From the NCBI GenBank assembly GCA_031002005.1, contig JARYHS010006964.1, positions 5,084,001-5,148,000 of the forward strand: DNA of 64,000 nucleotides, in the 5' to 3' direction. How positions within the stretch are numbered: the first letter of the stretch is position 1; the number at the start of each line of letters is the position of its first letter. This document shows, in pieces, positions 48,072-61,019 of this stretch. The translations under genes and the position numbers were made by a program. Source of the DNA: Vandiemenella viatica (taxonomy: Eukaryota; Arthropoda; Insecta; Orthoptera; Morabidae). The notes under the pieces were generated by a model that saw only the letters and a program-made list of their open reading frames with translations, had not been told where the DNA came from and searched no databases.

Positions 48072-48134
48072 ATTATATTATATAAAGTTCCATAAGATGA
48101 AGATAGTAGGCACCAAACAAATAATGTATTGTAC

Positions 48135-48332
48135 CTGTATTGTCAGTGTGCAGTAATCCATAAGAACTGATAAATGGACGGACTGCCCCACAGAGTCGTG
48201 GCAGTTGGGTAGAAAGCCAGCGCTGATGGCCTTCTGTTCGCAGTGCTCCCGCAGTCGCAGTAGAGGACAGTCGCAGCGCAGTGGGTTGCCTTCCAGCCAT
48301 AACGACTTCAGATTCTTCAGTCTCAAGAAGTG
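48135..48332 (-). pseudogene. Pseudogene A exon 4: LRR and LRR C-cap (open)
   Basis: 198 nt, exactly the length of gene B exon 4, with acceptor ctaacag and donor ACAG|GTACAA. HFLRLKNLKSLWLEGNPLRC continues to CDCPLLRLREHC, and the five cap cysteines are all present. No lesion within this exon, but it lies downstream of the exon 3 stop. Confidence 0.85.
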
Positions 48333-48385
48333 CTGTTAGATATACAACAGTTAAAAGTTATGGTGACATCCCTTAGGAGTGACTT

Positions 48386-49580
48386 ATATTGATGAACCAG
48401 AACATCATGATCACCCACATAATAGCTGGTATGTCCGGCTTTGGCATTTATAACAGCGGCCACACGTTTTGTCATGGAATAAATGTGGCCTTGGCAGATA
48501 ACTAGAGGGAGCTGGCACCACATCTACACACACAAGTCATCTAATTCCCGTAAATTCTGGGGAGGGGGGGTGTTGCGCTCCGACAGCACGATCAATCACA
48601 TCCCAGATATTTTCGATAGTGGTTCAAAACTGGCGATTTGGGGGGCCAGCACATCAATTGAACTCACTACTAAGTTCCTCGAACCACTCCATCACACTCC
48701 TAGCCTGGTGACATAGTGTATTCTCTAGCTGAAATATGCCTCTGCCACTGGGAAATATGGTCATCATGAAAGGGTGTACATGGTCTGGTCTGCAACCAGT
48801 GTACGATACTTATTGGCCGTAATGGTGCCATACAAGAGCTCCACTGGACTCATAGATACTCACGTGAATGTTCCCCAGAGCATAATTGAGCCACCACCAG
48901 CTTGTGTCCTTTCCAGGGTACAGGTGTCAAGAAACTGTTCGCTAGGAAAACGACGGATTCACACCGTCCCATCGGCATGACGAAGAAGGTATCGGGATTT
49001 ATCAGAGCATGCAACGCTCTGCCACTGCGTCAATGTCGAGTGACGATGGCCACATGCCCACTTCATTCGTAGTTACCGATGTCATAGTGTTAACATTGGC
49101 ACACGCATGGGTCGTCGGCTGCGGAGGCCCTTTGTTGGGAATGTGCACTGTGTGTTTAGACACACTTGTACACCACCCAGGAAAAAGTATGATGTTAGTT
49201 CCCTACAGTTCGCCGCCAGTTCTACCACGTCCGACATCTATAATGAAGGATGGCCGCCATACCCCTCGACGTTTGGACATTATTTCAATATTATTTCGTC
49301 ACTTGTTGGAGACACTCACCGCAGCACCTCTCGAACAAACGACAAGTCATGCAGTTTCCGAAATGCTCGTGCCAAGCCTGCGAGCCATCACAATTATCAG
49401 ATAGATCACCCGCTTTTTACATGCAATCCACGGATAGCATGCTCAATGATACTACTCGTACATGCCCCGTACATGTGTCTCACTAGCACTCATTCCTCGT
49501 TAGGTGACGCTGCTATCTTCTGGGCGGTTTTACATCGGTAGTAAATAGATATTCATAATGTTCTGGCTGATGAGTGTATA
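48386..49580 (-). mobile_element. Tc1-like transposon with inverted ends
   Basis: The left end has GATGAACCAGAACATCATGA. The right end, complemented, has CTCATCAGCCAGAACATTAT, giving inverted repeats of about 25 bp. The interior is about 1.2 kb, the size of a Tc1 unit, and the coding strand is probably minus with many breaks; forward frames here are shadows. It sits in pseudogene A intron 3, within 60 bp of exon 4. Confidence 0.7.
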
Positions 49581-49873
49581 TAGGTATCGCTAATGACCTC
49601 GTTGTCGACGCGCCCTAAAGCCACATTTATGGGTATGATCCTTGTCATCAAAGAATTTTAAATATTTAATCTGTTATATTCAAAGGTAATAGCTGGACCA
49701 CTATGTGCTTTGAATATGTGAAGCAGAATATCACTGGTTAGAAATACGCAGGTTGTCTGACTAAGAAAGTGGCTTCCTTTAATAGGATCATAATGAGGTA
49801 GAAATAAAGATATAACTTTTACTGATGTAGGTGGTTATCATTTATTCAGCTGAAACATTCTGACGTCACTCAC

Positions 49874-50078
49874 CTCTACGGTCAGAGTAGTTATCCTGTT
49901 GTCCATCAGGTCGAGATCCTAGAGAGCTGGCAGCTCGCTGAACGCGTCTGGGTCGATGAGTTCCAACCCACAGCTCATCATCCACAGCGTCTTGAGGGAG
50001 TTAGACCTCAGTATAGGATCAGACGGCAGCCGCAGAGGGTTGAAGCTCAGGTCGAGATGTTCTAAGTCATTGAGAAAT
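49874..50078 (-). pseudogene. Pseudogene A exon 3: LRRs with a nonsense codon
   Basis: 205 nt, same length and phases as gene B exon 3; acceptor ccttctcag, donor GAG|GTGAGT. LEHLDLSFNPL, SLKTLWMMSCGL and then ELPAL-TAG-DLDL: the stop at 49919-49921 replaces a Glu codon (GAG in B). Reading past it restores DLMDNRITTLTVE, so a single substitution is enough to explain the break. Confidence 0.85.
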
Positions 50079-52540
50079 CTGAGAAGGATGTGAATCATAA
50101 TTATCATCTGAATCATCGGAATCATTAATAAGTCAATAAATTCAGTCGCTACCGATGCTAATTCCAGTGCTCCAAATGACAACAATAAAAATTTCAGTTT
50201 TTTTTTTTTGTATAAAGTTTTCGCAAAACACTATCATATGCCAGAGGAAGTAACTTCTTACGAATAGTCATCGTCATCGTTTTTGCAGATTAAATAGATG
50301 AATGACATCTCCTCTTAGCGTCCTAGTGACAGATTGAAATTGATAGTTATTTTTAGACACATTAAATGACTTCCGAACCTGTGAAGTGTCCTTCCAGAAG
50401 AAATATGGTAGTGGTTGTAGAAGATGAGGAAAATAACATCTTAGAGAGTGACCTAAGCAATGTGGTGATGTAGTATACCAGGCTGGAACACAATCAGGCC
50501 CTGTCTCGCACAGCCGGCCACAGATGAGCCTAGCTGTAACTCTGGAAAACGGAACAGAAGAGATAGGCTTCTGCCTTCTGATTTGTTAGCTAAAGCTCTG
50601 AAGGAACCCACTTACTGATGCGATGGGATTGGGACTGTACCAGTTTTAGGTTAGAGGCTGCTGTTCAAGGAACTAGATACGAGATTAAAGGGGCGTTCAG
50701 TATGAGTAGCCATAAATTTTAAAGAAACTGATGAAGCTGTAAAAAAAACATTTAAAGAAGTGCTACAAAAACGAGGATAATAGCGATAGCAATGTTATGG
50801 CACAGCGAGTTATAAGTCTGCTAAATAGGAAAAAGTATGTGAACGAAGTTTCTAGCTTCTTATAGACACATAATACAAAAATAGTTATGGGGGTAGAGTC
50901 AGGATTAATGGAAAGAGTGATAAACAAGTGATTCCATCCAGAAGGTTGTAGATTGTACCACAGATATAAAGGAGAAACCAGTTTTCATTTATCGCGCTCG
51001 TGGATTACCGGGGGTAGGGTGATTTATACAAATTAGGTACTACTTACAGTAGTGGACGAAATAGTAGCCGAGATGAGATCGTAGGGGAGAAACTAAATTC
51101 TAAATCAAAAGTCAGATATTAGCCTAGGATGTTCATTATTGGTTTAGACTTTACCACGTGATGTCTTGCCATGAAATAAGGTTAAAAACCAAAGAGAGGA
51201 GAGATGGGTAAATACATTATTAATGTGTTCAGAAAAGAGGTGGAACACAGCACTTGATGACAGAAAGTGTTGGATGTCTTCCAAATAATTCCTGATTATA
51301 ACATTGTGAGGTCTCTGGGAATCATGATCACGATCTTGAAGCAATGATGATGGATGAGATAGGATTTAGTAAATCAGTGGCAAAAATTGAGCGCAATTAG
51401 AATCACAATTGTAAAAATGTACATATTTCAGAACTGAATGGGTCTACCTAAGTAAAGTTCAGCATGTGTCAGGAGGTAAGGAGAGCTACCATGGAGTAAG
51501 AAGGAGCTGTGAAGGGTCGGAGATAATAAGGGTAGAGAAAAACATTTTTGGTAAATATATTAAGAACAGAACTATAACCGAGAGTTAAGATTGTGAAGAA
51601 TCAGATGGTTATTAAAAAGAGCACAAAATAAAAATGCAGTAGAGAAAACTTAAAAAAAAAAAAAAAAAAAAGCTCAATTGGAGTTTGTGAAGAATTTTAT
51701 TGCTGTAGTTGGACCACAGAGTAACAAATCTAGTGATTGCGTGGCTATGTTTTAAAACCAAGAGAAACGGATAAGTATTTAGCAAATTGTATATTAGGAC
51801 AGAGAAGAGGTTATTGAGAATTTGGAGAAGATATAATAACTATGTGGATAACAGGATTCATGAGACAATTATGGACTGACATCGTATGATGGCAGAGGGG
51901 GTAAATCAGAGGACGAGCTTGTCCATACACCTACGCAGAAACAATGAGATTGAAATAGAGCCAGAGAAAATTAGTAAAGAATTAAGATAAAAAGCATAAA
52001 AGAGACAGTGTAGGTAATATCACTGCTAGTGGTTTAAAGATTAGGCGATAAGATGTTATACCATACATTGAAATATTATAAGGAATTTTGAAAGAATATT
52101 CGTGTGAGGTGTACCAGCAATACATTTCGGATGAAATGAATCCACGTGACCAAGGTGATGGTGTTAAAAAGGATGCATCGAAGGAATTTGACAGAATGAG
52201 CGTTAAAATTGTAGGAAATAAACTCAAATACTTGTAATGGATGGGAAAGTGCCTCACTGTTTGGAGGAATCCTTGAAAGGAAGGAACCAAACAGAGAGAG
52301 TAGGAAACACAGCAACAAAAAAGGTGGAAGTGAAGAAAGTGGTCCACTGTTGACGTCACTATTGATGTTCATTATTCTTTTTTTGCCTGTGGATTTACTC
52401 CTCTTCGATATTGAGGTAATTAGAACTGGGAAAGGATTCAGGGCTAGGAACAGGAACAACTTCTGGCTTTTCTAAAGGAGGCATTCCTGCATTTGCCTGA
52501 TGTGAATTCGGGAAAACCATGGAAACAAAAATGTGAGTTT
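50079..52540. other. Pseudogene A intron 2, proximal part
   Basis: 50079-50450 aligns with gene B intron 2 around the MITE insertion point (10228-10290 plus 10665-10920). Around 50840-51000 there is weaker similarity to 10990-11110. The rest is anonymous, with an A18 run near 51652-51670. Confidence 0.4.
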
Positions 52541-52701
52541 ATATTATCTTGGTTCTCCGGGTGAACCCGCGTCGATTTATTAAAACCTAACATTTTACCC
52601 ATTGTGCTGTTGCTTTCCTCTGATGTATGTCACATCACAAAGGCCGAAACGTCTGATTTTAATAAACCGACGCGGCTCCACCTGGAGAACCAAGATAATA
52701 T
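52541..52701. mobile_element. Foldback MITE, about 161 bp
   Basis: Arms ATATTATCTTGGTTCTCCGG and the complement of ATATTATCTTGGTTCTCCAG extend as imperfect inverted repeats for about 50 bp each, through CGCGTCG and TTTATTAAAA. The RNA could fold as a long hairpin. A half copy is at 47982-48071. Confidence 0.75.
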
Positions 52702-53270
52702 GCACGACGACCGCGGAATCCTACTCAGTTATTTGTAAATGTGGATTGTCAGAGGATTCGAATTCGTTTCCTCCAGAATGCGAAGCCAGAAAATTATTGC
52801 TCACCCCATCAATTAATTAATCTAAGGAATGATTGTGTCAGTTGTTTAGGAAATAAAGACAACTGAAGGTTTTATATTTTTATATGTTAGGATTAAAAAG
52901 TTGAGGGGGAGCTGTGAAGTGTGGATAAGATTTTTAGCTGTGTACGTAAGTTTGGAATAAATATGAGTGGCATATAGAGACAGTTTATTTGGTTCACAGA
53001 TGTGAAAAAAGTTTTGTGTGGTTACAGGAGGGATGAAGAATTGTTTATTGAGGACACAAGATGAAAATATCTCGTTGTAGCGTTTGATTATATATTCAGT
53101 AGCTCAGAATACTGGGCAGGCTGCATATAAGGATCATAAAATCCTGAATTTCCAGGAATACAGTATAAGGGAATGTACGATGGAAGTAGGGACCTGAGAT
53201 ATAAAAGATTGGTTTGAAAATTTCATGAGTACCGTAGGGTATTATGGAAACCACATTTTGTTTATCAATA

Positions 53271-53671
53271 AGGGAGCCTGCACAAACTACGTGGCTGGGT
53301 CCACGAGGGGGGGTAGGGTTTGGCTGGAAGGCTACGCTGGGCTACGTGGGGGAGGGGGTTCCGAGCCAGGCCACGTAGCTTTCCTTTTATAACATTTTTC
53401 ACAGTTAAAATGAGGAACAGAACTCACAAAAACGTGTGAATATTTATTCCCCTCAGCTAATTATCTCCGTATGTAATTTACTATTGTAAATCGTCTGACA
53501 AGAGAAAACAGTACAAAATGTCTTCTGAAATCAAAAGGGAAGAAAAAGCTACGTGCTACGTTGGGGAGGGGGGAGGAGGGGGTAGATACAAGAGCCACGT
53601 AGGGCTACGTGGGGGGAAGGGGGGATTCACAGGAGCTCAAAATGGAGCTACGTGGTTTATGCACGCTCCCT
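53271..53671. mobile_element. MITE related to 10289-10664
   Basis: Left AGGGAGCCTGCACAAACTAC and right complement AGGGAGCGTGCATAAACCAC form inverted ends. The interior has repeated G-rich GGGCTACGTGGGGG motifs. A third, partial end of this type (GGGACCGTGCACAAACTACA) is at 27167-27187 inside the 1.88-kb transposon. Confidence 0.7.
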
Positions 53672-54060
53672 AACATAAGTTGAAGGCGTAATACAGAGAA
53701 GCTAGATTCGTCTGTGGAAATTTCCGCAGAACATAATGAGCAAGTAATATGATAAAGGAGCTGCATTGTTAGTAACAGGAAGACAGGAGGAGGGTAAAGA
53801 GAGTACTAGGAAGCCAGGATGTTTATTTACTGAAGAATTAGAAGGAGTACTTGGATGAGAAGAGATGACTTTGACCTCAAGCTGGCTGTCGATTTGAGAC
53901 ATAAGAATTATGTAAAATTTTGTTTTGTAGGTGAGGTGGTTAGGTATTGGAAAAAAATTAATAAGCAAAATGATAAATAATTTAAATGAATCTGTGAAAG
54001 GATTTAACACAAAAATTTATGAACAAAGTGGGGAAGTATGGATAGTATATTATCCAAGAC
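53672..54060 (+). mobile_element. CR1/L2-like LINE fragment (family 2)
   Basis: GAAGCTAGATTCGTCTGTGG and the following ATGATAAAGGAGCTGCATTG match the post-RT region of the copies at 21330-21420 and 56815-56890. Frames are broken. Confidence 0.55.
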
Positions 54061-54308
54061 AGAACTGAGTCCTTTCACAAGAAGCATCTCAGACTCTATG
54101 CTTACCCGCTTCACAGCCGATCATGGTGATTCAAAACCTGTGTGAGGTTTGCGCCTCCTTCACAACTTTCCTCAGGTCACTGTCTATACTGTAACTTGTG
54201 TTCCTATCAATAAAATTTCCAGCACCTCCCACTGTCATTACTGTATCTTCCTTAGTGAAATCTCTAAAATGAGATCCCATACACTCACTCACAAGTCCTA
54301 ATGTTGCC

Positions 54309-54695
54309 CTAGCCTGTGACTAATGTGTCCTGCAGCAGAGGGCCTACAGCTCTCTCATTGCTACTAAATAGCATAAATAGCAGCAGAAAATATTTCCTTG
54401 TTTTTCCTTTCACATTTTTATTCCTAAAGGCCTGCTGCACCTTAGCTAATCCTACATATACTCGAGGCTCTTTCCAATCAGAATCAGGTAAAAGGTCATA
54501 CCTAATTCTCCGAACAATATCTGAAGTAACTGACACCTTCTTTCTGTTAATCCTATTTTTCCTGTGACTTATTGCCAGCTTCCAACCAGCATTTTCATCC
54601 ATTCCACTAATCTCATCATCTATCCTTTCCACATCGATAGCCTGAGCCTGAAGGTCCATAACTATTTTTTCCGACTTCCTGATCGTTTCACCCAT
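54309..54695 (-). CDS. Unrecognised 128-codon frame, probably retroelement-derived
   Basis: The product is highly charged, with MGETIRKSEKIVMDLQAQAI (heptad-like, possible coiled coil), then WKLAISHRKNRINRKKV and a basic C-terminal part. I recognise no domain. Its position between LINE family 2 fragments, and a coiled coil followed by basic residues, would suit a LINE ORF1 piece, but this is a guess. It is longer than most frames in this AT-rich region. Confidence 0.3.
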   Translation of the reverse strand: MGETIRKSEKIVMDLQAQAIDVERIDDEISGMDENAGWKLAISHRKNRINRKKVSVTSDIVRRIRYDLLPDSDWKEPRVYVGLAKVQQAFRNKNVKGKTRKYFLLLFMLFSSNERAVGPLLQDTLVTG

Positions 54696-54719
54696 CTCCC
54701 TGATAATTTCTCCCTTTAC

Positions 54720-55215
54720 TTGTTGGAGAGAGTAATGAGGGGGTATACTGGAGAAGTAAGGGGATTGGATTAAAAAACTTCAGTCAGACCATTGCTTGCA
54801 TAAGGTAGTGTATAATGTAACTCATATTTTGGGTATCAATTACAGAAATTGGAGGGTGCGCAAAGAAGTACTGTTATATTTGTTTCTGGAAATTACTGTA
54901 GAACACAATCATTAAGTACTATAATAAAGGTGCTGGGATTAGTTGGAAGACAGGAGGAGGGTGAAGAAATTTATGGGAGTGTAAAATGTGTATATTGGTG
55001 ATGAGGCGTGGAGATATATGGTGGAAGATTAGGAGAGTTGCATGAAAGTTAAAAGTGGACCATGACCACATATTGCACTCGATTTCAGGTGTAAGGAGGG
55101 TGTGGGGAAATTTTCTTTCGTACCTAAAGGTGTCAGAGATTGTAATGAATTATGGAGGGAAGTGGTTAACAATTTACCAAAAACCCAAAATAAATTAAAA
55201 TTCAATTTAGTTGAG
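54720..55215 (+). mobile_element. CR1/L2-like LINE 3' fragment (family 2)
   Basis: TTGTTGGAGAGAGTAATGAG starts a stretch parallel to 56664 and onward (thumb and C-terminal region). It includes a decayed YGSVVW-like block and ends with FVPKGVRDCNELWREVVNNLPK, the typical GVRxWNxLP end of the polymerase. Confidence 0.6.
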
Positions 55216-55379
55216 GGACAAAGTAGGTGGAAAAGGGAAAGAGGAAAATGGGTGAGTGGGAAATTTGTCCAGTGGAAGCAATGCATCGCAGATAAATTGA
55301 ATTTAGTTTTAAAAGTTTCTGTCACTAAGAGTGTAAAATATCACAATAATGTTTTACTTCGTTCCATTTTTCTCTCTTT

Positions 55380-56280
55380 CCATGCTTAGTAAAACCATTT
55401 TTTACACTCACTGCAATCTAAATCATTCACCACTTTTCTGTTAAAAGGCGCTACACTTTACAGACACGGTTTTCCCAAAAATAAAATCCACAAACTTTTA
55501 AACAAAATTTATGGATTAAAATGCTATGTTATAGTATATATATGAGACTATAATTACAGGAAACATGTTTACTCTACATTTAATTAATTTTGTTTCATTT
55601 GAAGATTTACTCCTCAATTCCTTTACTATAATTAATAACTAGGTAAAAAGTACTTAAATGGCAATAATAAGATTTAAGGTAATAAACGAAAATTAATCCT
55701 AAAATAGATTTTAACCCATTGAAACCATTTAGTGTCCCTTTGAAAAAACTAATCAGCCATTTACAAAAAATATATACTTTTAAATACTAGATAATTTTTA
55801 TATTAATGTTTAAAAAAATAATTAAATGTATTTTATATTTCAAAAAGAAAAGGCTAATCATTATAACGTGCTCTTTTCTAAACTGAACCTACTGTGGAAT
55901 TTAAAATACCGATAGTGGAATTCAAAATATTGACACTGTCTAATTATAAAGTAAATAAATACGGCTTATTTACACATTGTTATTATTATTTTATTTTATT
56001 TTATTTAACTGAAATGGAATGAACGCTCCAGGGATGTTTTCCTACGCACCAATTTTTCCTCTTCCCTGTACCCACCTATTTTAGCCCTCTACAAAAATTT
56101 CTTCTTTAAATTCTTTCAACGGTTTGGTAAATTATTAAATATTTCTCATGTTAACTTATTTAAGTTACTATAAAGTTTTTATTTCAATAATCAAGAACTA
56201 ATTAAATAAGAAATATTATTTTAAACAAAACAGGACATACAATAAATGATAATATAATCATATCAACAAACGAGATTAAA
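55380..56280. other. AT-rich spacer
   Basis: Very AT-rich with no gene or clear repeat unit visible. It lies within intron 2 of pseudogene A. Confidence 0.4.
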
Positions 56281-57250
56281 ACTTCTGACAGGGTAGTGTA
56301 TTGGGACCATTGCTATTCATTATTCTAATGAATAATTGTGTTGGTTGTTTACTATCAGAAATTATATTGTTTGCATAATGCTATATAAAAGGATCAAATC
56401 GGTAAACGACCATAAACAGGTATAGGCGTGATCTGAGCAGGATATCTAATTGGGTTGGTAAACATGGGATGAAGATAAATGCAATGATGAGTCAGCTTAT
56501 TAGATAAACAAATAAAAAACTAAAGGTTGATTATGTTTATAAGGTGGGGAGAGAATTGCTTGTCGAAGACTTGAAATGTAAATATCTTGGCTTTACTTTT
56601 GATAACAAGCTTAACAAAGCAGGAAACATTGGACAGATAGTGGGAAAGGGTACAAAATTCTGTACTTGTTGGAGAGAGTAATGAGGAGATGTACGGGAGA
56701 AGTAAAGGAATTGGGTTTACAAAACTTTGGTCAGACCATTGCTTGAATATGGTAGTGTAGTATGGGACCCACATTTTAATCATCAAATACAGGGGTGGGC
56801 GAAGGTGCAATAAAGGGCTGCTAGATTTGTTACTGTAAATTACTGCAGAATGCAATCTGTAACAGATGTGATGAAAGAGATTGAATTTGATTCGTTGTAA
56901 GACAGGAGAAGGGTGAAGAGGGTAATGGTAGTGTACAAGCTGTATTTGATGATGAGGCATGGAAAGATATTGGTGTAAAAATTAAAAGTAATGGGTGCAA
57001 GGGAAAAGATGACCATGACCACAAGCTGGCACTCGATTTCAGGCACAAGGGTGTAGGAACATTCTCTATTTTAGGTAATGGTGTCAGGGAATGGAAAAAA
57101 GTACCAAGGGAAATGATGAATAAGTTACCAAAAGCATTGAATGAATTTAAAGGTAAAATTTACAGTGGTCAAATGTAGGTGGGTGCGGATAAGGGGGAAG
57201 ATGGGCGTATAAGGAAATTGCAACAGGAGAAATCAGTTCATTACAATTTA
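56280..57250 (+). mobile_element. CR1/L2-like LINE 3' fragment (family 2), longest tail
   Basis: TACTATCAGAAATTATATTG (RT palm remnant) through YLGFTFDN-like, RPLLEYGSVVWDP and ARFVTVNYCRMQS to DFRHKGVGTFSILGNGVREW and KVPREMMNKLPKALNEFK. This is the complete C-terminal order for the family. It ends about 160 nt from exon 2 of pseudogene A. Confidence 0.7.
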
Positions 57251-57405
57251 ATTAAATATTAAATTAGACACAGTAGGAGGAAATTATGTGAGGATGTCGA
57301 GCTATCCAAACTGAATATGAAGGTTTTTTGCCAAATTTCTGCAAATGGTTGACTGTGTCAATATTTGCAGTAAGAATATAGTAAAATAGATTAAACAATA
57401 CGTAC

Positions 57406-57737
57406 TGTACATCTTGTATGAATTTTTCGTCAAGTGTTGTGATGGAATTGCTGGAAATATTAATTTTCTTGATTGGCAGCTGCAAGTCCAACCGTGGCAC
57501 CCGCAACAGTTCTCGATTATCACATTCGATTTCCACCGTGCTGTTATTCTCAACACAGTCACAAATTTCTTGGCATGCTGATCCATTCTGCTTGGACTCT
57601 TGTGTTTTATACGATGCACCAGTTTCACCGTCAACAGCCACCAGCGTCGAGGACTCAACAGCGTAGCTATCGGGCGGTACGCCAACAGCCAGTACCGAGC
57701 AGCAGGTAGCAAGCAGGCGACTGATCACCACCAACAC
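57406..57737 (-). pseudogene. Pseudogene A exon 2: signal peptide and LRR N-cap (open)
   Basis: 332 nt; acceptor ttgtttcag, donor GTACA|GTACGT in phase 2 as in gene B. The frame is open: VLVVISRLLATCCSVLAVGV (signal), a 39-nt longer spacer than B, then CQEICDC...VEIECDNRELLRVP (N-cap with the same cysteines) and INISSNSITTL. Where B has an in-frame ATG, this copy has TTG, so it depends wholly on an upstream start exon, which I cannot find. Confidence 0.85.
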
Positions 57738-60300
57738 CTGAAACAAAAGGAGCGCCCTGCATTTTTCTTTGTTTAATTTAACATCATTGAAGTATGAAAA
57801 AGTGTATGCTCTGGTCACAACTTTCCTATACATGCATTTTGCATTTTATTATTAATTTTTGTTATAAATTTTCTGACTCTTATTTCCCCATCCTACTACC
57901 TTTGTCATATAAAAATTTTAATTTTAAATTTCTTCCTTGTTTATGATAAATTATTAATACTTGCCCTGGTAATTAACATCATCTCGCATCTATAGTATAT
58001 TTTCCTACAACCTTATCCATGAAAAGAGTTCCAGCTAGTAGTCATCGTCATTCCTTCCATACCATGTAAAATTCCTTATTCTTCTACCAATATCCTCTAT
58101 AACCTATTCACAATCATAAATCTTGTACACTTCAATCACTTCCTTCAATCTCATTCTGCCTTCCAATATATCCGAACCACGGTCGTCGGGGCCTCCTGAG
58201 ATACGCGGCCACCCACATTCAGATTTTAACTTGTTTCAGCACTGTAGGTTCTCAAGGAAATGAATGTGGTGAGAGATGGAAATCCAGTTAGACATGTATC
58301 ATAATGACTACAGTATTTTATTCTGTCTTTACGCCTAGTCGAAGTGGAAGTCTTTATAGTCAGTCGACGAATTGGAAGGAATTTGGCGATGGCCTTGTGA
58401 AGGAACCATCCCGGTATTCACCTAGAATGATTTTGATTACCATGGGAGACACAGGTCGTTCGGAACGCCAGTCCATTACCGCTGGCCTACCACGCTCGGT
58501 GCAAACACTTAAGGGCCGAGTGAGGTTCACTATATATAATTAAGTTCTTTAACGGAGAAGATCCAGACTTTCAAGTTTAGTACGGATGACCAGTCTGAGA
58601 TTTGAGCCCGAATGACAGAGCCAAAGGTTATCACTCACCTATGGAGCAAGGTATTTATTAAACAACTTTCCTGGCAATTACTCGGCAAAATTTTAGGAAA
58701 CCATTTAGAATAGAAAAAATCGATCTCCCATGGACGCAACGGCTATCGAACCAGCGTTTCCCTATATGCAATAACCAACCGGGGACTGGTAGTTCTCATC
58801 CAGTAATAGGGTTATTCAGTAATTATTGAAAGTTTCACAAACAGAACGAAACACACACTAGCACACGCTAAGCTCCCTGAGCACTGAGCTTTCTCAATAC
58901 CAGTGAGCTGTCGACACACCTTTTAACACTCTATGTCCACTCGGCTGGTTGGGCTTGCACTCTGTCTGTCGTTAATCATATAGATAAATTTTACCGAACG
59001 ACGATTTAGGGATTAATAATATTTAAGACATATAACATAAAAATCTTCGTGTAGTATCTGTCACTGGTAGTAATAAATCCTTTAAATTTATTCAGACCTG
59101 ATCTTGCCTATCACTTGGGGTGTCAAATGAAACGTGTCATTCAGTGGCTTTAGATTCAAAAAGCTAACGTCCAAAATCTGTACACTGAGTTGCCATGTCT
59201 TACTCCACCAAGGATATGAGAGAACAAGTTAAACTAAGAATTCTCCCTCCAATCCGAGAGGTAGTGGGACGTGATTGGACAAGAGCGGGTTGAGAAATGT
59301 GAGGTGCTCATCGTGTGGCGTTGGCAAATGCTGCGGGACGCAGATGCATTGTGGATGACACTGTTGACTGTCCATATTGGCCTGTAGCAAAGTCCAAGAA
59401 ACAAGACTGCTAGGATTCTGATACATCAAATGAAAGGTCTTTAAGACATCATCCACAAACATCACTTATGTGAAGGGCTAAATTCAGAAATAAAAAATTT
59501 CTGGAAAATCCAAATCTTTCGAAATTTAAAAATAAATACAATGTTGTTCTGTTAATGCGTAGATTCCGCAAATACAAACATGTATGTGATGTGGTATAAC
59601 AAATACAGAACACTAATATTTGCTCCGAATCGAATGAACCACATATATCCAATGAAAGGTGTTGAATAGAACAGTCGCATATATCATATATGTTGCAGTT
59701 TTAAACTCAAAAATAAAAAAAAATATGGCAAATCTATAATTTTGAAAATATTCAAGAAAAATATGCCATGATCCTAAGCGCAGTGGCTCAAAAATAAAGA
59801 ATAAAGGATCTAAATGACTACCATAATTAGTGAATGAGATACTACAATCGAGAATACTATTATTTACAAATTTCTTAAGAAAACATATGAAATGAAAGGA
59901 CTTGACCAGAACAATCACAAATGCCAAATATATTGGCATCTAAACTCAAAAGTGTAATAGCTATAACAAATACAATTATTGCGAATTATCCAAGTTACAC
60001 TACCTGAATTTAAAATACATGTTATGGTCTAAACTCGAAAATAAAGAACTTGTAGCAAACAAAAAATTCCCCAAAGTTTTTCGACAATTTTAATGTGTTG
60101 CTCACCAGAGCGAGAGGAGATAATAGCCTATATATGTACAAGGTCATGTGCGATTATAAAAAATGTAGCAGTTTTAGAAATCCGAAAATATTTAAGTTTA
60201 TATTGTGAGGACCTTCGGCTAACGTTCAGAAAAACGAACACATTCGTACTTTTTTATTATTTATTTTATATTATTTATTTTATTTTTTAAAAAAAGAAGT
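57738..60300. other. Upstream region of pseudogene A exon 2
   Basis: Contains a dispersed repeat (about 58361-58480) and, from 59640 to 60060, patchy similarity to 15780-16330 of gene B intron 1. No gene seen. Confidence 0.35.
58361..58480 (+). repeat. Dispersed repeat, copy 1
   Basis: GGCGATGGCCTTGTGAAGGA then ACCATCCCGGTATTCACCTA resembles, in inverse orientation, about 63010-63110 (GAGGAACCATTCCGGCACTC and on). This is probably a SINE-type element widespread in the host. Confidence 0.5.
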
Positions 60301-61019
60301 ATTTTATCTATATTGGCGCATGATCTACTGTTAGATGTCATTTATGGGAACCTGCGATCCTTCAGGATGTGGAACTTGTTGATCCTACATTCACTGAACC
60401 CAAGAAATCTCTGGAGGCATAGTATGTGAGGCCAAACGTTTAATCGAAATGAGAGTACTGCACTTCGAAGTGTAATCCGGTCAACGTTATTGCGTGTAAA
60501 TGTATCTGAATAATCATGTTTCTTAAATCCTTTTTTTTGTGAAGGGAAACTTGTATGTTAGGTGTGGGGGGAGAGGAGGGGTGGGTAAGGGCCGCATAAA
60601 CGCTGAATATTATGAAAACTCATGAGTAACATGTCGGTGGGCAGCCATTGTTAATCTTGGCTGCAGTTACAGTTCCTTAAACAGGCTAAGTCAGGAGAGA
60701 CCCATTACGAGACGATTCATGTGATCATAAAGCCATTGGGGGGTGGGGTGGGGGGTGATATGTACGGTCATGCTCCATTATAAAGCCATTAGAGGGTAAC
60801 TTGGGTATAAGTGGGATAGCGCGCGAGTTAAAGTTGGCGGGGTTCCTCTTGAAACAACCTTTCATCGTAAATCGTTAGGCTGTTACTCTCAATTGAGAAT
60901 CGATGTTCGTAAGGAAAATCCCACTGAGCTGTGTGTTCTACTGACAGATAAATAATAGTTAATAACAGCAGCTCGACCACAGAGCCTCTTGAAGGCCACC
61001 GACCTGCGCGGAAGGAAGG

